From Pachyseris speciosa (lineage: Eukaryota; Cnidaria; Anthozoa; Scleractinia; Pachyseridae), in contig JAEMWC010000165.1 in NCBI GenBank assembly GCA_016490735.1, forward strand, positions 212,501 through 276,500: DNA of 64,000 bases, read 5' to 3'. Positions 39,358-50,560 of the stretch are shown piece after piece. How positions within the stretch are numbered: position 1 is the first letter of the stretch; each line of letters opens with the position of its first letter. The notes under the pieces were generated by a model that did no database searches, had not been told where the DNA came from, and saw only the letters and a list, made by a program, of their open reading frames with translations. The position numbers were made by a program, and so were the translations under genes.

Positions 39358-41974
39358 CTGCGGTTGAAAGAAAATTAACATCTTTGTCAGGTAGTATTAG
39401 GTTGCTTTAAAGGAAACCGAGAAACAATCATAACACTGTCTAACTTCGTACTTGCAAACGCAGAGGTGTTAATCGAGAGAAGCAACACGGTTTGGATTAA
39501 AACCAACATTTTAAGCTGGTTTCCACAAACAACCCCGATTAAAAACTAGAGCAAACACTGGATATAATTAAGGTAACTCTTAGGATTTTATATATTATCG
39601 AACAGATTAAATAATATTTTTCCACCAGTTCCACGGGACTTAAAAAATAACAACAATGCTTGTTTTGAAGTTTTTAAGACATTACCACAATATGTGAAGC
39701 TTCGTTGGTTATTTCACACGATCGTTTGATCCGAAATTAAAGTATAGTTAATGTTGCATTACAAGTGAGGCCTTAAAACTACCTTCCATCTAATACACAC
39801 ATGGCTCTGTCATGGAGAATTTTCGCGATGATAAAGTTTGCAATTGCATACGACATTATATCATTCATATGGAATTAAGAGTTAGTAAAAGAGCGCTAAA
39901 ATGCATGGTTGTAACATGAAAACGATACGTTTTTAACGAAATATATATTACATTTTGTCGCCAGAAAAAAAGAAAGAAAAACATCAATTTAACAGGATAT
40001 ATTATCAGAATTTGTTTTTATTACCTTTCAGTTGAGAAAATGTTTGAAGTTGACACCATCAAAATAACAGGTACTGTCGAACGGATGAAATAACAGGTAC
40101 TTGCAAGCTCTACGTGAATATAAATAACAACGTGAGTGCGCGGTGGGTGTCATTTACTTCTCGGGATCGCAGCGGAGGTTGGGGTTGGTTTATTATGCGG
40201 ACAATAAAAATAATTTAATCTCCTTAGCACCTTACATTGGTAACAACGATAGTGCAGCGTTAAGCCAACCTCCCTTCAGATGAATTTTCTTCTTGCTTTC
40301 CTCGATTTCTTTTTTGTTTCGTTCGTTCGTTCCTTCTTTTGTTCTCTCTTTTTTGTTTTTGATTAAAAAGCAAAGTTAAGAAGCTCTAAAACGATACTTC
40401 TGAGCCTCAACCTCGCTCGTGAAAAAAAAAATTAAAGCATGCACTTCCTATTTTTGGTTTTCAGTCTCGCAAGTAAAAAAATAAAATCATTAACCATTCG
40501 ATAAATACCGTCAAGAAACTGAGATATTGTAGAGTAGTAATAAATAAACAACATGCCTCAGTCTCATACAGGGATGTGCGATATCCCGTACCCGAGTTAT
40601 TCGGCAAAATTTACCACTCAAAATTATAGAATTTAGTGTTTACAAGCCATGTTAGTGTCCCTCTGAGGGGCACAAATATGTCGGCGGGAAACGAGTGAAG
40701 ACAACTGGAATTTACTTTGGCTATCCCAAAGGCTTTCTTCTCTCTTTTGAACTTGCAAACATTCACATAGTCACTTCTCTTGTCATGTTGGCTTTTCAGA
40801 CCTAGAAAAACAAACGGTGAATCGACGTTTTCATGTACGTGGCATGCTTGTGAGCAGACATCTTTATGTCAGAAGCTCATTACCAGGAGCGTACAACTCC
40901 CATACTAAGCCTTAGTCACAGCATTTTTACAGACTAATCTATTTTTAGACTATCTTTTCCCGCGAAAAAGGATCACAAGGACGGTGATGGCAACGAGATC
41001 GCCACTAAACTATAGTTTTAATGAGCGAAAACAACGGCTCTGTACGTGTAGATCCTTGTGGCACGTGCAGCAACTTGTGATTGGTCATTGGACTAATGTG
41101 GAAGTCTGATTTTGGCGGGAAATTCAATCTAAAAATAAATTGGTCTGTGAAAACGCCGTGACAGGAATATAGGGCAGTTGTAAGCTCCTGGTGATGGGCT
41201 CCTGTTTATGTCACACACTGTAAAAAATTCTAAAATTCAAATTGCTCTATTTTCAAAACAAAGCACGCTAAGGGGCTGAAAACATGCAAGCAGATACATT
41301 TCTAAAATGTCTTTTACGTGATGAAGCTAAAAATGCAAAAGTCTATTTTATTTTGAATTTTAATTTTTTTATGACGTCATGTGAAAACCAAGAATAAACA
41401 CGGGCCTAACTTTGAACGTGACTTAATACGGATCCAAAGGCATGAACAGAAATTTCAATGCTTTTCTTTCTGTATCGTTGGGGTAAATTGGCGTTGAGGG
41501 GTGCCTTGGAATACTGTGCAAGTACGTAACAGGAGGACGTACTTATCCAAATTAAAAAAGCGACTGATAACGCACCTATCAAAAGTTTATTCAACAATAA
41601 GCTTTACCTAAACCCTATACAATGGCATTTGGGGGTTACTGATCCCACATTTAAAATATTCTTCCCTTTTAATATGAAAGGTGTTCGTCATCGTGGTTTC
41701 AAATGATAGCTGAGTTAATCTTTTGTCTCACGATTGAGTCACAAAGATTTGGATCGCGACGTTTCGACCGCTATACTGCTGGTCTTCATCAGGCGATGGT
41801 GTCGACTGGTTGCGTGTGAGAATAAGAAGCACCGTGGCTGGTGGTGATTGGTACGTTTCATCATCGCTTAGGCTGTTGTTGATTGGAGGATTTCGATCCT
41901 TGTTGTTCAGACTAGAAATTGTTCTAGTCTTAACGACAAGGATGGAAATCCTCCAATCAACAACAGCTTAAGCG
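38869..41974. other. CA-related gene upstream introns/flank and host repeat
   Basis: Apart from the 42-nt exon at 39316-39357, no exon was supported. The missing signal-peptide exon may lie here or beyond. A hairpin at about 41870-41973 (GTTGTTGATTGGAGGATTTC and complement) and CGACGTTTCGACCG...CTTCATCAGGCGATGG at about 41757-41796 belong to a dispersed host repeat that abuts the truncated chitinase copy. Confidence 0.5.
39316..39357 (-). CDS. CA-related exon (42 nt): TTWKYGDSDRQTG
   Basis: Acceptor TTTCAACCGCAG, donor GTAAGG; joins in phase to the next exon to give TG-I-YGPRGW. The Trp-x-Tyr start is typical of alpha-CA N termini. Confidence 0.7.
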
Positions 41975-42019
41975 AGGTCAGCTTGTCACCGTCAGGTCCC
42001 ATAGCAGTGTGATTTCCGG
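41975..42019 (-). pseudogene. Chitinase pseudogene, part left of Mav2
   Basis: Encodes about 12 residues (GNHTAMGPDGDKLTS) matching [13 protein letters not shown] of the intact chitinase at 59199-60650. It is cut on one side by Mav2 at 42020 and on the other by a host repeat at about 41974, so the C-terminal 250 residues are missing. The rest lies at 54462-55590. Confidence 0.8.
42014..42019. repeat. Left target-site duplication of Mav2 (TTCCGG)
   Basis: TTCCGG recurs at 54462-54467. Removing the element joins the chitinase copy to the same length as its intact paralogue, confirming the insertion point. Confidence 0.9.
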
Positions 42020-42423
42020 ACAAACATGTAAGGTGATAGTTCTGGTGCAAAGCCCCTTCTATAAGCTTTATTTCCTGAATTAAAGTCACTCAGTGATATC
42101 TTCTCTCGGTGGCCCTCGAGAAGATATCACTGAGTGACTTTAGTTCAGGAAATAAACCTTATAAAGGGGCTTTGCACGAGAACGTATCACCTTACATGCG
42201 TGTGTCCATCAAATACTTAAACCCGTTTTCACACGATTTACGGCGAAACACCTCTTATCCACAAAGGTGCACCAGAAAAAACATCCTATTAGAGGGTCAC
42301 GAGCTCAGGGTACACGCAGGAATGGCCGCAGCACGCATGCAGGAGGAAGTCCTCAACGAGTTTTACGGCCCAGCCGCTCCGGCGGGGGAAAACAATGCCC
42401 CGCCCGCCCGCTCAAGCCGAGCC
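42020..42423 (+). repeat. Mav2 left terminal inverted repeat with internal palindrome
   Basis: Matches the complement of about 54154-54461 except for about 96 extra bases. The outermost 95 bp (42020-42112) are followed at once by an inverted copy (about 42115-42208), so the terminus can fold into a near-perfect hairpin around 42113. The inner part codes MAAARMQEEVLNEFYGP, present in both TIRs. Confidence 0.85.
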
Positions 42424-42589
42424 AGTCCTTTCGGTCGCTGAACACAATGAAAGCCCGCCTGTTTTTGTTACGGAAGAAAAATGGCTTTTTCTTTTACAAG
42501 AAGCGCTTGCTTTTTTAGAAGAAGAACGAATGTTGGATCAAAAAGAAATCGCGCTCGAGCTGGAAGAATTTGAGCGCGAGCTAGAATAA
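42322..42589 (+). pseudogene. Small acidic protein starting inside the left TIR
   Basis: ATG 42322 starts MAAARMQEEVLNEFYGP; a short insertion in a CGCC repeat near 42400 moves the rest into another frame, which continues AEPVLSVAEHNESPP and ends with an acidic helix EEERMLDQKEIALELEEFE at 42589. The right TIR carries the same N-terminal part without the insertion. Function unknown. Confidence 0.45.
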
Positions 42590-43728
42590 AAAACGGTTGG
42601 AGGAGTTGAGCAGGCTTCAAAAACAAACAGCGGCTGCTGCTTAGCCCGCCACTTGGCGGCGCTACACAAAGCTGGTTTTTGTTATTCCACAGCTTTTACA
42701 TTTTGCCATTACAATTTTCCTCCCATTTGTTGTTATTTTAAATTTTATAGTTCCTCGAACATTTGGTTTTTTTTCTCTCCTTCACATAGTAAAGATCCTC
42801 CATTTGATCTTTTGAGGCTTTGTTATATATTTAATTAAATTTATTGTTTAAAAACTGTACTTGACTGTGTGTGACCTTTTTCCCCGAAGAATTAGCATAT
42901 GAGACAGGGGGGTTTCCCTTTCGAATGAGTCATCAAATTACGTCATCGCGTTTTGGGGTTTTCGCTTTTGCTTCTTACACCTGCGTATTAATTTTTATTT
43001 TTCGAAAGCTTTATTTATTTGCACCACAAGTATGAAAATCAAAAAACCGAAACATATTAAAGGTTTCTTTTTACATAGATGAATTGTGGCTTGTATACAA
43101 AGTATCTAACGATTGGAAAAAACGGGGGCCTTTCGTTAGCGAAATGTATACCCAAGGAAACCCCCGGCATTATTCCATGGGTTAAAAACGATAAAAATAT
43201 CACCCTGAGATGGTGTCGGGTTGTTGGGTAGAGCTATGGTCGGCTCCAATGAGGAGTCTGATAGTGCCCGAGCGGTGTGTTGGTGGGAAAATACTTGATT
43301 CCAATGAGGGGTCTGATAGTGCTCGAGCGGTGTGGTGCGAGGAAAAACAAACAAATACTTGGCTCCAGAGAGGAGTCTAATAGTGCTCAAAAGAGCGGTG
43401 TGGTGGTGGGAAAAATGGAGCGCTCCGAAAATAAAATTAAAAAAAACCTCTCATGAAGGACGGGTGGGAAAATAAATTAAAAATTGAGTCTCTCATGAGA
43501 GGTCTGGTAGCCACCAGTTTTGCTATTTTCTTCTGCATCTTTCAGTGCTTCAACAAATTCAAAGGCAATTTGTCTTACCTCTTTTGCCAAACGGGCGTTG
43601 AAAGCTCTGCAAGAAAAAAAAAACAGCCAATAGCATGGAAAATGGAAGATGTAATTTATTCAGTCATTGGACTGTTTGTTCAATTTATGTTTTTCAAGAG
43701 AATCAGATAACATCTCACATTTCTTCCT
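42590..43728. other. Mav2 non-coding region with the block shared with Mav1
   Basis: No gene. About 42905-43541 is the inverted counterpart of Mav1 10022-10697 (shared CTTTCGAATGAGTCATCAAA, CTAACGATTGGAAAAA, GGGGGCCTTTCGTTAGCG). In Mav2 it contains three imperfect tandem copies of GGTCTGATAGTGC...GAGCGGTGTG (about 43248-43400). Confidence 0.6.
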
Positions 43729-44361
43729 TTAGTTCAAAGCTGCGCTGGTCGCTGCGAGTTTTTTTCTGAATTCCTCACAAACCTCCTCCCTTATTTTTTC
43801 CAGATCTGGAGGGGGCGAAATGGGTTGTTTTTTCGCGAATTTTACACGCAAAGCCGCTTTCATTTGGGCATAGCTCTTCATTTCATGTGTTGCGTTTTTA
43901 AACTCTATGTCCGAAACCCGATTATCATCAAGATCCTTGGAAACAAAGGCGTTGATTGTGTCATGCTTTGCAATGGCCAGAGCGCTCAGTCTGCTGTGTT
44001 TGTTGACTTTCTTTTCAAGCTTTTTGTTGACACCCGTCAAAACGGTGGAAACCGCACCACACACACCCGCCACAACACCGAGAGGAACGCTGGCCACGAT
44101 TCCAACGCCCGTCAGTGCAGAGGCGACTGCTCCAGAATACATAGTCGTTGTTGCAAATCCAAGACCAACAACAACATAGTTGAGGGCTTTTTTAGCCTTT
44201 TTGTACTTTTTCAGCACAACTCTGTAGTGCTCCGCCTCATCGGAAATCTGTTTCTCAATTTTGCTCAGTTCAGTCAGCTCGAAAGTTTCAGCATTGGGAA
44301 GAGTTGGACAGAGCGGGGTATATAGCTGTTCTACAACGCCTTCGGGCGGAGCAGACGCCAC
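43729..44361 (-). CDS. Mav2 two-TM membrane protein
   Basis: 210 residues are readable from a GTG codon at 44361; the frame is open further up to about 44410 (FGLLYDFGPECVAIATV) but has no ATG, so the start was lost or lies elsewhere. Helical N part (SDEAEHYRVVLKKYKKAKKA), Gly/Ala/Val hairpin (about residues 62-100), then a long amphipathic helix KHSRLSALAIAKHDTINAFVSK. Same topology as Mav1 27343-27837. Possibly a SLATT-like or pore-forming protein (inference). Confidence 0.55.
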   Translation of the reverse strand: MASAPPEGVVEQLYTPLCPTLPNAETFELTELSKIEKQISDEAEHYRVVLKKYKKAKKALNYVVVGLGFATTTMYSGAVASALTGVGIVASVPLGVVAGVCGAVSTVLTGVNKKLEKKVNKHSRLSALAIAKHDTINAFVSKDLDDNRVSDIEFKNATHEMKSYAQMKAALRVKFAKKQPISPPPDLEKIREEVCEEFRKKLAATSAALN

Positions 44362-44418
44362 AGTGGCAATGGCAACACATTCGGGGCCGAAATCGTATAA
44401 TAAGCCGAACTTTTGTTG

Positions 44419-44953
44419 TTAAATTATCCACAACTCGAAGTAAAGCTTTTGTCCTCGGAATTCAAACAGCTCCCAGTTTTCATCTTTGACTGAAAGCGTC
44501 ACACTGTGCACATGTTCGCCCGTCGAAGCCGCACGAAAGCTTTGCTGTTCGGGCGCGCGATAGTTGATTTTTTCGAAAGCCTCTCCCAGAATGTGAAACT
44601 TTACAAGGAGGTTTGTTGTTTCCCCATTCAACAAATTTTGGTCCCTGTCGACCAAATCGCAGTACACAAAGAAGACACTGGGCACATTGAGCTTTGAAAC
44701 ACCGAGTTCTGTAAATATGAAATTGAGGGTTTTTGCCAGACCTTTGGGGGTGTAATGCCATGGAGGAAACCCTTTTGTGGAAACAGGGCTTTTCTAGTTA
44801 TTTAAGAACCAAATTATCCTGGGGTTTTTCAAATCGAACCACGAATTGCAAAGAGAACAGTAAATAATCCCCGACATAATCGGCTTTCGGAACCGGCTGG
44901 TCAAAAAAGACGGTGCAGGGGTTTTCAGTCGTGTCAATCGTGAGCACCACCAT
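44419..44953 (-). pseudogene. Mav2 minor capsid-like protein, broken
   Basis: ATG 44953 opens MVVLTIDTTENPCTVFFDQP...LQFVVRFEKP, then a stop near 44798 and a frame change. The rest reads VPSVFFVYCDLVDRDQNLLNG...VHSVTLSVKDENWELFEFRGQKLYFEL to 44419. Beta-rich with a C-terminal strand pair like a jelly-roll penton. At least two lesions. Confidence 0.6.
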
Positions 44954-45010
44954 TGTCTTTAAAACCGCATATAAACATTCAATTGAAAATATTGCATTGT
45001 TTCATAAGCG
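44954..45010. promoter_or_regulatory. Mav2 divergent promoter with TTCAATTGAAAATA
   Basis: A palindromic TTCAATTGAA lies between divergent starts at 44953 (-) and 45011 (+). The same 14-base sequence occurs 30 bases before the 48067 (-) start. It may be a lineage-specific promoter element, unlike the TCTAA box of Mav1. Confidence 0.4.
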
Positions 45011-46718
45011 ATGGCCGCTTTCTTTCAATGGATGCGAACACCGGAGGCCAACCAAATTGCAAAAAAAGCGCAAGATAAGGCTTGGGCGACTTTTCTGGCA
45101 AAATACCCAAAGGCTGACAAAAGGAAATTTGTGGCCGATGCGGCTTTGATGCCGAACTACAAGGCAACTGCTGAAATTATGTTTAAGGCAGGACCAGGTT
45201 ATCTGAAAAGCGTTTTCGGTTCAGACAGCAAATATTGGCCTCAAGCGATGAAACAGGCTCTGGGATTGGAACGCGATGGTGGATTTCCATTCCAGCTTTC
45301 CATCATCCCCAACAGGTGTCCGCCGAAGACAATCCTAGCGGTCAATTTTTCAGAAAACATTCAATCGCACATCGGCGAAGACCTGAACAATTTGCAAAAA
45401 GAATACATCACACCCACAGACTTTTTCACCACGCAGTACAGACAAATTTTCAAAAACACAAAGATTACTTTCAGAACATCGAAAGTTCCCAGAAAATGGC
45501 TTGGCGGGCCACATATGGGGTTTTGTCCTCAACAGCTGAACTTTGCACTTTGGTGTGCAACAAATGGCTGCGAGATTTCAAGAGAGACTTTGACCGGCCC
45601 CGTTTTGAGTGTGAATTCGCAGCTCCGTTCCTTTTACCTCTTTCGTGTTTATTTCACAACAAGGCGAATTCTTTTCGAAATGGGAGGGATTCAGAGCAAG
45701 AGCTCTCTGCCGGACGATCCCAATTTCAATCAAAAAGACAACAAATACGACGAGGCTTCTTTCAGAAGGCTTTGCGCAGTATTCGGCGTCGATCCGAACT
45801 CAGACTTTCGTTTTAACCACGGCCAAAATCACGGCCTCGGCTACGTATTCATTCTCTATGACGACGGGGACTTTGCGCAAAAGATTTGGCAGTACCCAAC
45901 CCCCTTTCCAACCGATCCAACCAAAGATTTGCAAACGAGGGGGACACAGAGGATGCTGGAAACAAGCTTGACCTCATCAGAAACGACCAGGGCGCAGACA
46001 AACAGTTTGAGTATTTTGTGCCGGACGTTGCACACGGGCTCACCCAGGCTGGCCTGGCTCGTCTGAACCAGTCAATCGAGGCTTTTGTGTACTGCATTCT
46101 TGGCGCGCAGGTAAACGTCAGAAGCAGGATTCTTGGAAACGGCGGGCGAGCCAAAGAGGCGCAAAGGGAATTCGTTGTTCTTCTGGAGGACGCGATCAGG
46201 ACACCGGACATTTCGAACAGCGCTCAGCGCTATCAGCTGGCGGTGGAAGAGGAAACGGTTCGTTTGGAGCTTGCAGTGGCTTCGGGGACCTGGGTGATGC
46301 CGTCGCGGATGGTCCTGAACACAGGAAGCGTGGTGGGCTACAACAACAAGCTCAAGCAAGCCGGGCCGGGAATGAAACTCGCAGTAAACAATGATGTGAA
46401 TCAGGGCACAAAAAAGCGGCCCTTCACTTGATGGCGGGCGGGGCTTCAAAGGTTAACACCCCAAACAGCCATCCTTCAAACCCCATCCACAAGGCAAACG
46501 CACCAAGAGCAAAGGCTCCAGTTAAAGAAAAACCAAAAATTCCAATTTCACAGCCACAACAACAGGAAAATACAAAACCAACTCCAGATCCGGAAACTGA
46601 ACCAACCCCGCCGGCCGGTTCAGGAAACGAGGCTCATGATGTGAACAAAATAATTGTCGCGGTCGGGGCTGTTGTAATTGCGGGGGTGATGTTATTTTCA
46701 CTCTCAGGGTGGCGCTGA
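45011..46718 (+). pseudogene. Mav2 large C-terminally membrane-anchored protein, frameshifted
   Basis: One gene in three frames: 45011-about 45900 (MAAFFQWMRTPEANQIAKKA..., FYLFRVYFTTRRILFEMGG, NKYDEASFRRLCAVFGVDP), about 45900-46431 (NKLDLIRNDQGADKQFEYFVPD, QSIEAFVYCILGAQVNVRS) and 46431-46718 (Pro-rich linker, then the single TM helix KIIVAVGAVVIAGVMLFSL). About 560 residues in total. The C-terminal anchor implies a membrane-facing virion or entry-type protein, but no family is recognised, so the role is open. Confidence 0.6.
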
Positions 46719-46772
46719 GACTATTAACAAATGCAAATGCTCTAGGAGGAAATGGAGCAAATGTCTCTGAAA

Positions 46773-48067
46773 CTATCGGTTTTTCTTGACATACCTTTCC
46801 ATCAGAAAGGCCACAACAGCCAATATCAGCAGCCAGGTTTGCTCAGCCAGAAAACCGATGGCCTGGCCAGCGGTTTTGAAAAGGAAAGAAACGATTGATC
46901 CGAGCAGGCTGGGCAGAAGTGAAGCGGTTTTTTTGTCGATCTTTTCCAGCACGTTTCTCACACTTTTGCCGAGGGCTTTCAAGGAGTTGGTAATCGCGCC
47001 AATGACAGCACCAATCGTGACGCCGGCCGCGAGAATGATCCATGTCACGGTCTCTCCGTATTTTTTGAAGATCTCTGTGACCCTTTCTATAAGAGGATTC
47101 TCACGTTCCATCGCCTCAATCTGTGTTGTCAGCTGTCTAATATCTTCTTCACGCTGTGCCATTCGGGCTTCTCCCGCAGTTTTTTCGGAAGATGTGGCAT
47201 TTTCATCGTTGATAATCACTCTGTCTTCCTCATTTTGGCGCTCTAGTTCGTTTCGTGCTTTCAGTTCATTCAGAGCTTCTGTATCATTTTTTCTTGAAGT
47301 CCCGATATGGTTTGCTTCAATCTGGCATTTTCTTCTGTGAGCTTCCGAATGTCTTCTTTCAATTTTGGCACCTGTTGTGCTGCTTTTCTGGTTTCTTTCA
47401 GTTGCTTTCTTTTTGCTTGATGCTCTTTTTCAAGAGCTTTTTTCTGGTTTTTCAGTTTATGAATTTCTTCCATATCCAAATTACCATGTTTTTCTTCAAG
47501 AGCAGTTCTCTGCTCATCAATTTGTCTCATTTGGTTTCTGATTTCATCCATGGCATTTTTGACTTTTTCATGCTCATCTGCCACAGATATAGCTTGTTCC
47601 ACTTGTTTTTCTTTTTCAGCCGTTTGTTGTACAACGTCTGCGTGTATTTCATAACTTAACTTTCCGAGTGCAGTTTTTATTTCTTTCGTGAGTTTTGGAT
47701 TCAGATGTTGTTCACTCGTACCCCTTTTTGTTGTAAACAGGTCATATGACTTTTTACCAGCGCCAATCATTTTAACTCGAAGCCTACCATTAGGGCCGTA
47801 ACATACTTCAAGACCGGTTGCACTTATGTTTGGAAATAATTTTTTTTTGGCAGAAATCCAAGCTACTTCACTTGAAATTTGCGCGCCGCCAAAAGATGCC
47901 TCAGCATAAGATGTGTCTGGCAGCCCGCTTTTTTCGAAGTGCCATGTTTGCATTGGAAGTTCTTCACCAGGATGAGCCGTCTTGGATTCCTCATCATCAC
48001 CATCGTCGTCATCACACCATGCCAAAGGATCATAAGCAGGGTTTTCGAAGCCTCCTCCTTCCTCCAT
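46773..48067 (-). pseudogene. Mav2 coiled-coil protein with C-terminal membrane helices, frameshifted
   Basis: From ATG 48067: acidic start (DPLAWCDDDDGDDEE), SYAEASFGGAQI, KLFPNISATGLEVCYGPNG, then a long coiled coil to 47270. After a frame change near 47270 the protein continues with EEDRVIINDENATSSEK, and three hydrophobic segments follow: WIILAAGVTIGAVIGAI, LLGSIVSFLFKTAGQAIGFL, WLLILAVVAFLMERYV. Probably one membrane-anchored structural protein. Overlaps nothing; divergent from the capsid gene. Confidence 0.6.
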
Positions 48068-48181
48068 CGCGTATTAATATCTTTAAATTTATTTTCAATT
48101 GAACTTTTGGATCTGCTGGTTAAAATCATTGCTGCCGTGCAGGCAAACCTTTAGCCAACGCACCCAGAGAAAAATTCCGCA

Positions 48182-49347
48182 ATGAAAGCCGAGTGCGCAG
48201 TCAAGCGTATCACCTTTAATCCAAGCGAAGCCAACCCAGGAGAGACGCTGTCTGTCACAGTGCCCAAGCTGAATGAGCACGAGGTCCTCGTTCCAGGTTC
48301 GCTCTCACTTCTCTTCAACAATGACCTTGCCGGAGGGCACGCCAACAATTTCCTCGTGCAAAACGTCACACGCGCGCTGATCGACAAGCTGGTTGTGAAT
48401 TACGCGGGCACCATACTGCAGGAAACAGTGGCGTCTGACATTTTCAAGATCTGGAAAGACCTTTTCCTCTCACAAGAGGAGCGGGACAACATGCTGCTCG
48501 AGGGCATTCAGAGCGAGGACCTCAACAAGATCCGCTCAGGTGCGGGGTAAAAATACCGAATCAGGCTGGACCACCAGATCCTTACCGACCACGGAGTCTC
48601 CTATCGCCAAGCTCTTTACAACGACCTTGATCTGAACCCTTGCGGAAGCAAAACAAGTTGTCAAAGGCTCTGATGCGACAAAACTCACGTACAAGCTGAC
48701 AAACATCCAGCTCGAGTATGAAATGGTCAGAAGCAAGACTCTGGCGGATGAGGGCACAGCGCTTATTCCGCTGGCAAGGAATCCTTCTACGATCATGTTA
48801 TGCAGGACAAAATAGTGACCTTCAACAAAAGCACAGACACAAGGATAAACATCAAAGTCAAATCTCAGAGAAGGTCACTGAAAGGCCTCCTTCTCCTCTT
48901 TGTTGAGCCTTATACCGCAAGCGCCAGGGATTCAGAAGAGTATTTCAACCCTGACCTGACGAAAGTCAGCGTCACGGTGAATGGCGTGCTCAACATGTTG
49001 TTCAACAACGGCATCGAAGGAAAGGACATTTTGGAGGAAGTCAGCCGCTTCTTCGGCAAGCCGTATCCTGCCTCAAAGCGGGGAAATAACTCCGCCTCGG
49101 GGCGGAGCCACATGAATGTCTCGAAGTTCTATAACGACAGGTTCGGGCTGTTGATCGATTTTCGCTCCATAGCAGGTCAAACGATGCACGGCAGCGGCAC
49201 GCGCCTCGTGAACAGCAAGACGGGGTCCAGCTTGAACTCGAGAGGGACGCCAGCAGCGGATCGGGCAATGTGAACTGTCACATCTTCGTTATCAGTGATG
49301 CGCAGTTCAACCTTCTGGACCGGCAATTGCAGTCTGTGCAATACTAA
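48182..49347 (+). pseudogene. MCP: Mav2 major capsid protein, frameshifted
   Basis: ATG 48182: VPKLNEHEVLVPGSLSLLFN, FLVQNVTRALIDKLVV, IFKIWKDLFLSQEERDN in the first frame to about 48540. The middle is degraded. Then (from about 48800) VEPYTASARDSEEYFNPDLTKVSVTVNGV, FYNDRFGLLIDFRS, HGSGTRLVNSK, and a last shift to NVNCHIFVISDAQFNLLDRQL ending TAA 49345-49347. Motifs fit a double jelly-roll capsid protein of a Polinton lineage far from Mav1. At least three lesions. Confidence 0.75.
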
Positions 49348-49360
49348 TATACCCTGCAGA

Positions 49361-49979
49361 ATGAACCCGGATAACATCCCGTTCAATTCTCTCATTGTTG
49401 GCAAGACAAATTCAGACAAAACAAGGTTCGTGGTGGACCAACTCATGGGCACTTTTCGCGGCAAGTTCGACCACATCGTGCTCATCTGCCCGACATTCAC
49501 GCACAACAAGACCCTCTTCAGTTTCGGTGAAAAAGATCCGCGGGTGAAAGTGATAATCTGAGAGCAGCACGAGGTGGAACTTTGGTTGAAGCTCGTGACA
49601 TTTGTTTCTGTGGGCAGCAACACTCTCATCATCGTCGATGACTGCGCGGCCTGGAAAGAGGCCTGGCACAGGCCAGCTGGTCAATCTTGCCTTTTGCGCT
49701 CGACACATCGGCATCAGCGTTTGGGTGCTGACCCAAAAGTACACCAGCATCACAGAGTCATTTCAGGAAAACATCGCGGCGGTCGTTCTTTTTTACAACC
49801 CCCCGGCCAAGACCATGAAGACAATATTTGGTGATTACGCCGGCGACCTGTCCCAAGACGAGAAGAAAGGTCTGATTTCAAAGTTGACAGAGCGAAAATT
49901 TTCATATCTCGTGTTCTCGCTTCGCCACCCCTTCGGAGTCAAGTTTTATTCCCACCCCAAGGGTGGGACTTTGAATTAA
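49361..49979 (+). pseudogene. ATP: Mav2 packaging ATPase, broken, with altered Walker A
   Basis: ATG 49361: NPDNIPFNSLIVGKTNSDKT, where the normally invariant Gly before KT is Asp. A stop at 49559 and a frame change follow; Walker B-like TLIIVDDCA at about 49621 and YTSITESFQENIAAVVLFYNPP, LVFSLRHPFGVKFY to TAA 49979. FtsK/HerA-like packaging enzyme by motifs; the loop change alone would likely abolish ATP binding. Confidence 0.7.
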
Positions 49980-50000
49980 ACAAAAAGTTGAATATAACAA

Positions 50001-50560
50001 TGGCAGAAGAAGAGCTTTTAACAGCAGAAGTTATGAACATGCTGGAAGCCGAGGCATCGTGCGCGCCAGCTGGTGGTGTTTGGAACTTGGCTGCCCAGGG
50101 AACTGCCATTCCTGCTCTCCGTGGGCAGCTGGCCGTGCTGGTGTCGACGGTGAAGGCCAAAGAGGCCATTGGAGTGCAGTTGAAACACGAGCAGGTGATG
50201 CACCTCACCGACAAAGAAGTTGAGAAATATGTCGAAAGGTACGAAACTTAAGTGCGCTCAAAAACAACTGATAGTTTCATCGAAAGCTTCATTTTTCTTG
50301 TGACCAAAACGGTTGGAATGGATGTCGACATCGATGACATCAAAGCTTATCAAAAAGAACTACGAGAGGACTACATCATCATCAAAGAGCTCTCCAACCT
50401 GGCCGGCAACCTTGCTTTAAAGTGCGGCCGGTTTCTTCCTGTGACCAACTTGGGCTGATAACCGCAAAGCACGTTGATTTTTCCAGCCCAGAGGCGGGGG
50501 AGCACGCACAGAGAAAGGACGCTGAAGAACTTCCTGAGCAATCCTCAGCAACAGCTGAAT
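50001..50560 (+). pseudogene. Mav2 helical protein, interrupted by a stop
   Basis: ATG 50001: MAEEELLTAEVMNMLEAEAS..., LKHEQVMHLTDKEVEKYVERYET, then TAA at 50249. The same frame goes on SKTTDSFIESFIFLVTKTVGM, ELSNLAGNLALKCGRFL. An all-helical protein of about 170 residues of unknown function, placed right after the ATPase. Frame lost again after about 50450. Confidence 0.5.

Noticed and set aside
41406..41597. Hydrophobic N terminus as the signal-peptide exon of the CA-related gene
   Set aside because: The frame starts with TTG and has an upstream stop and no ATG, so it cannot start translation; only the composition was suggestive.
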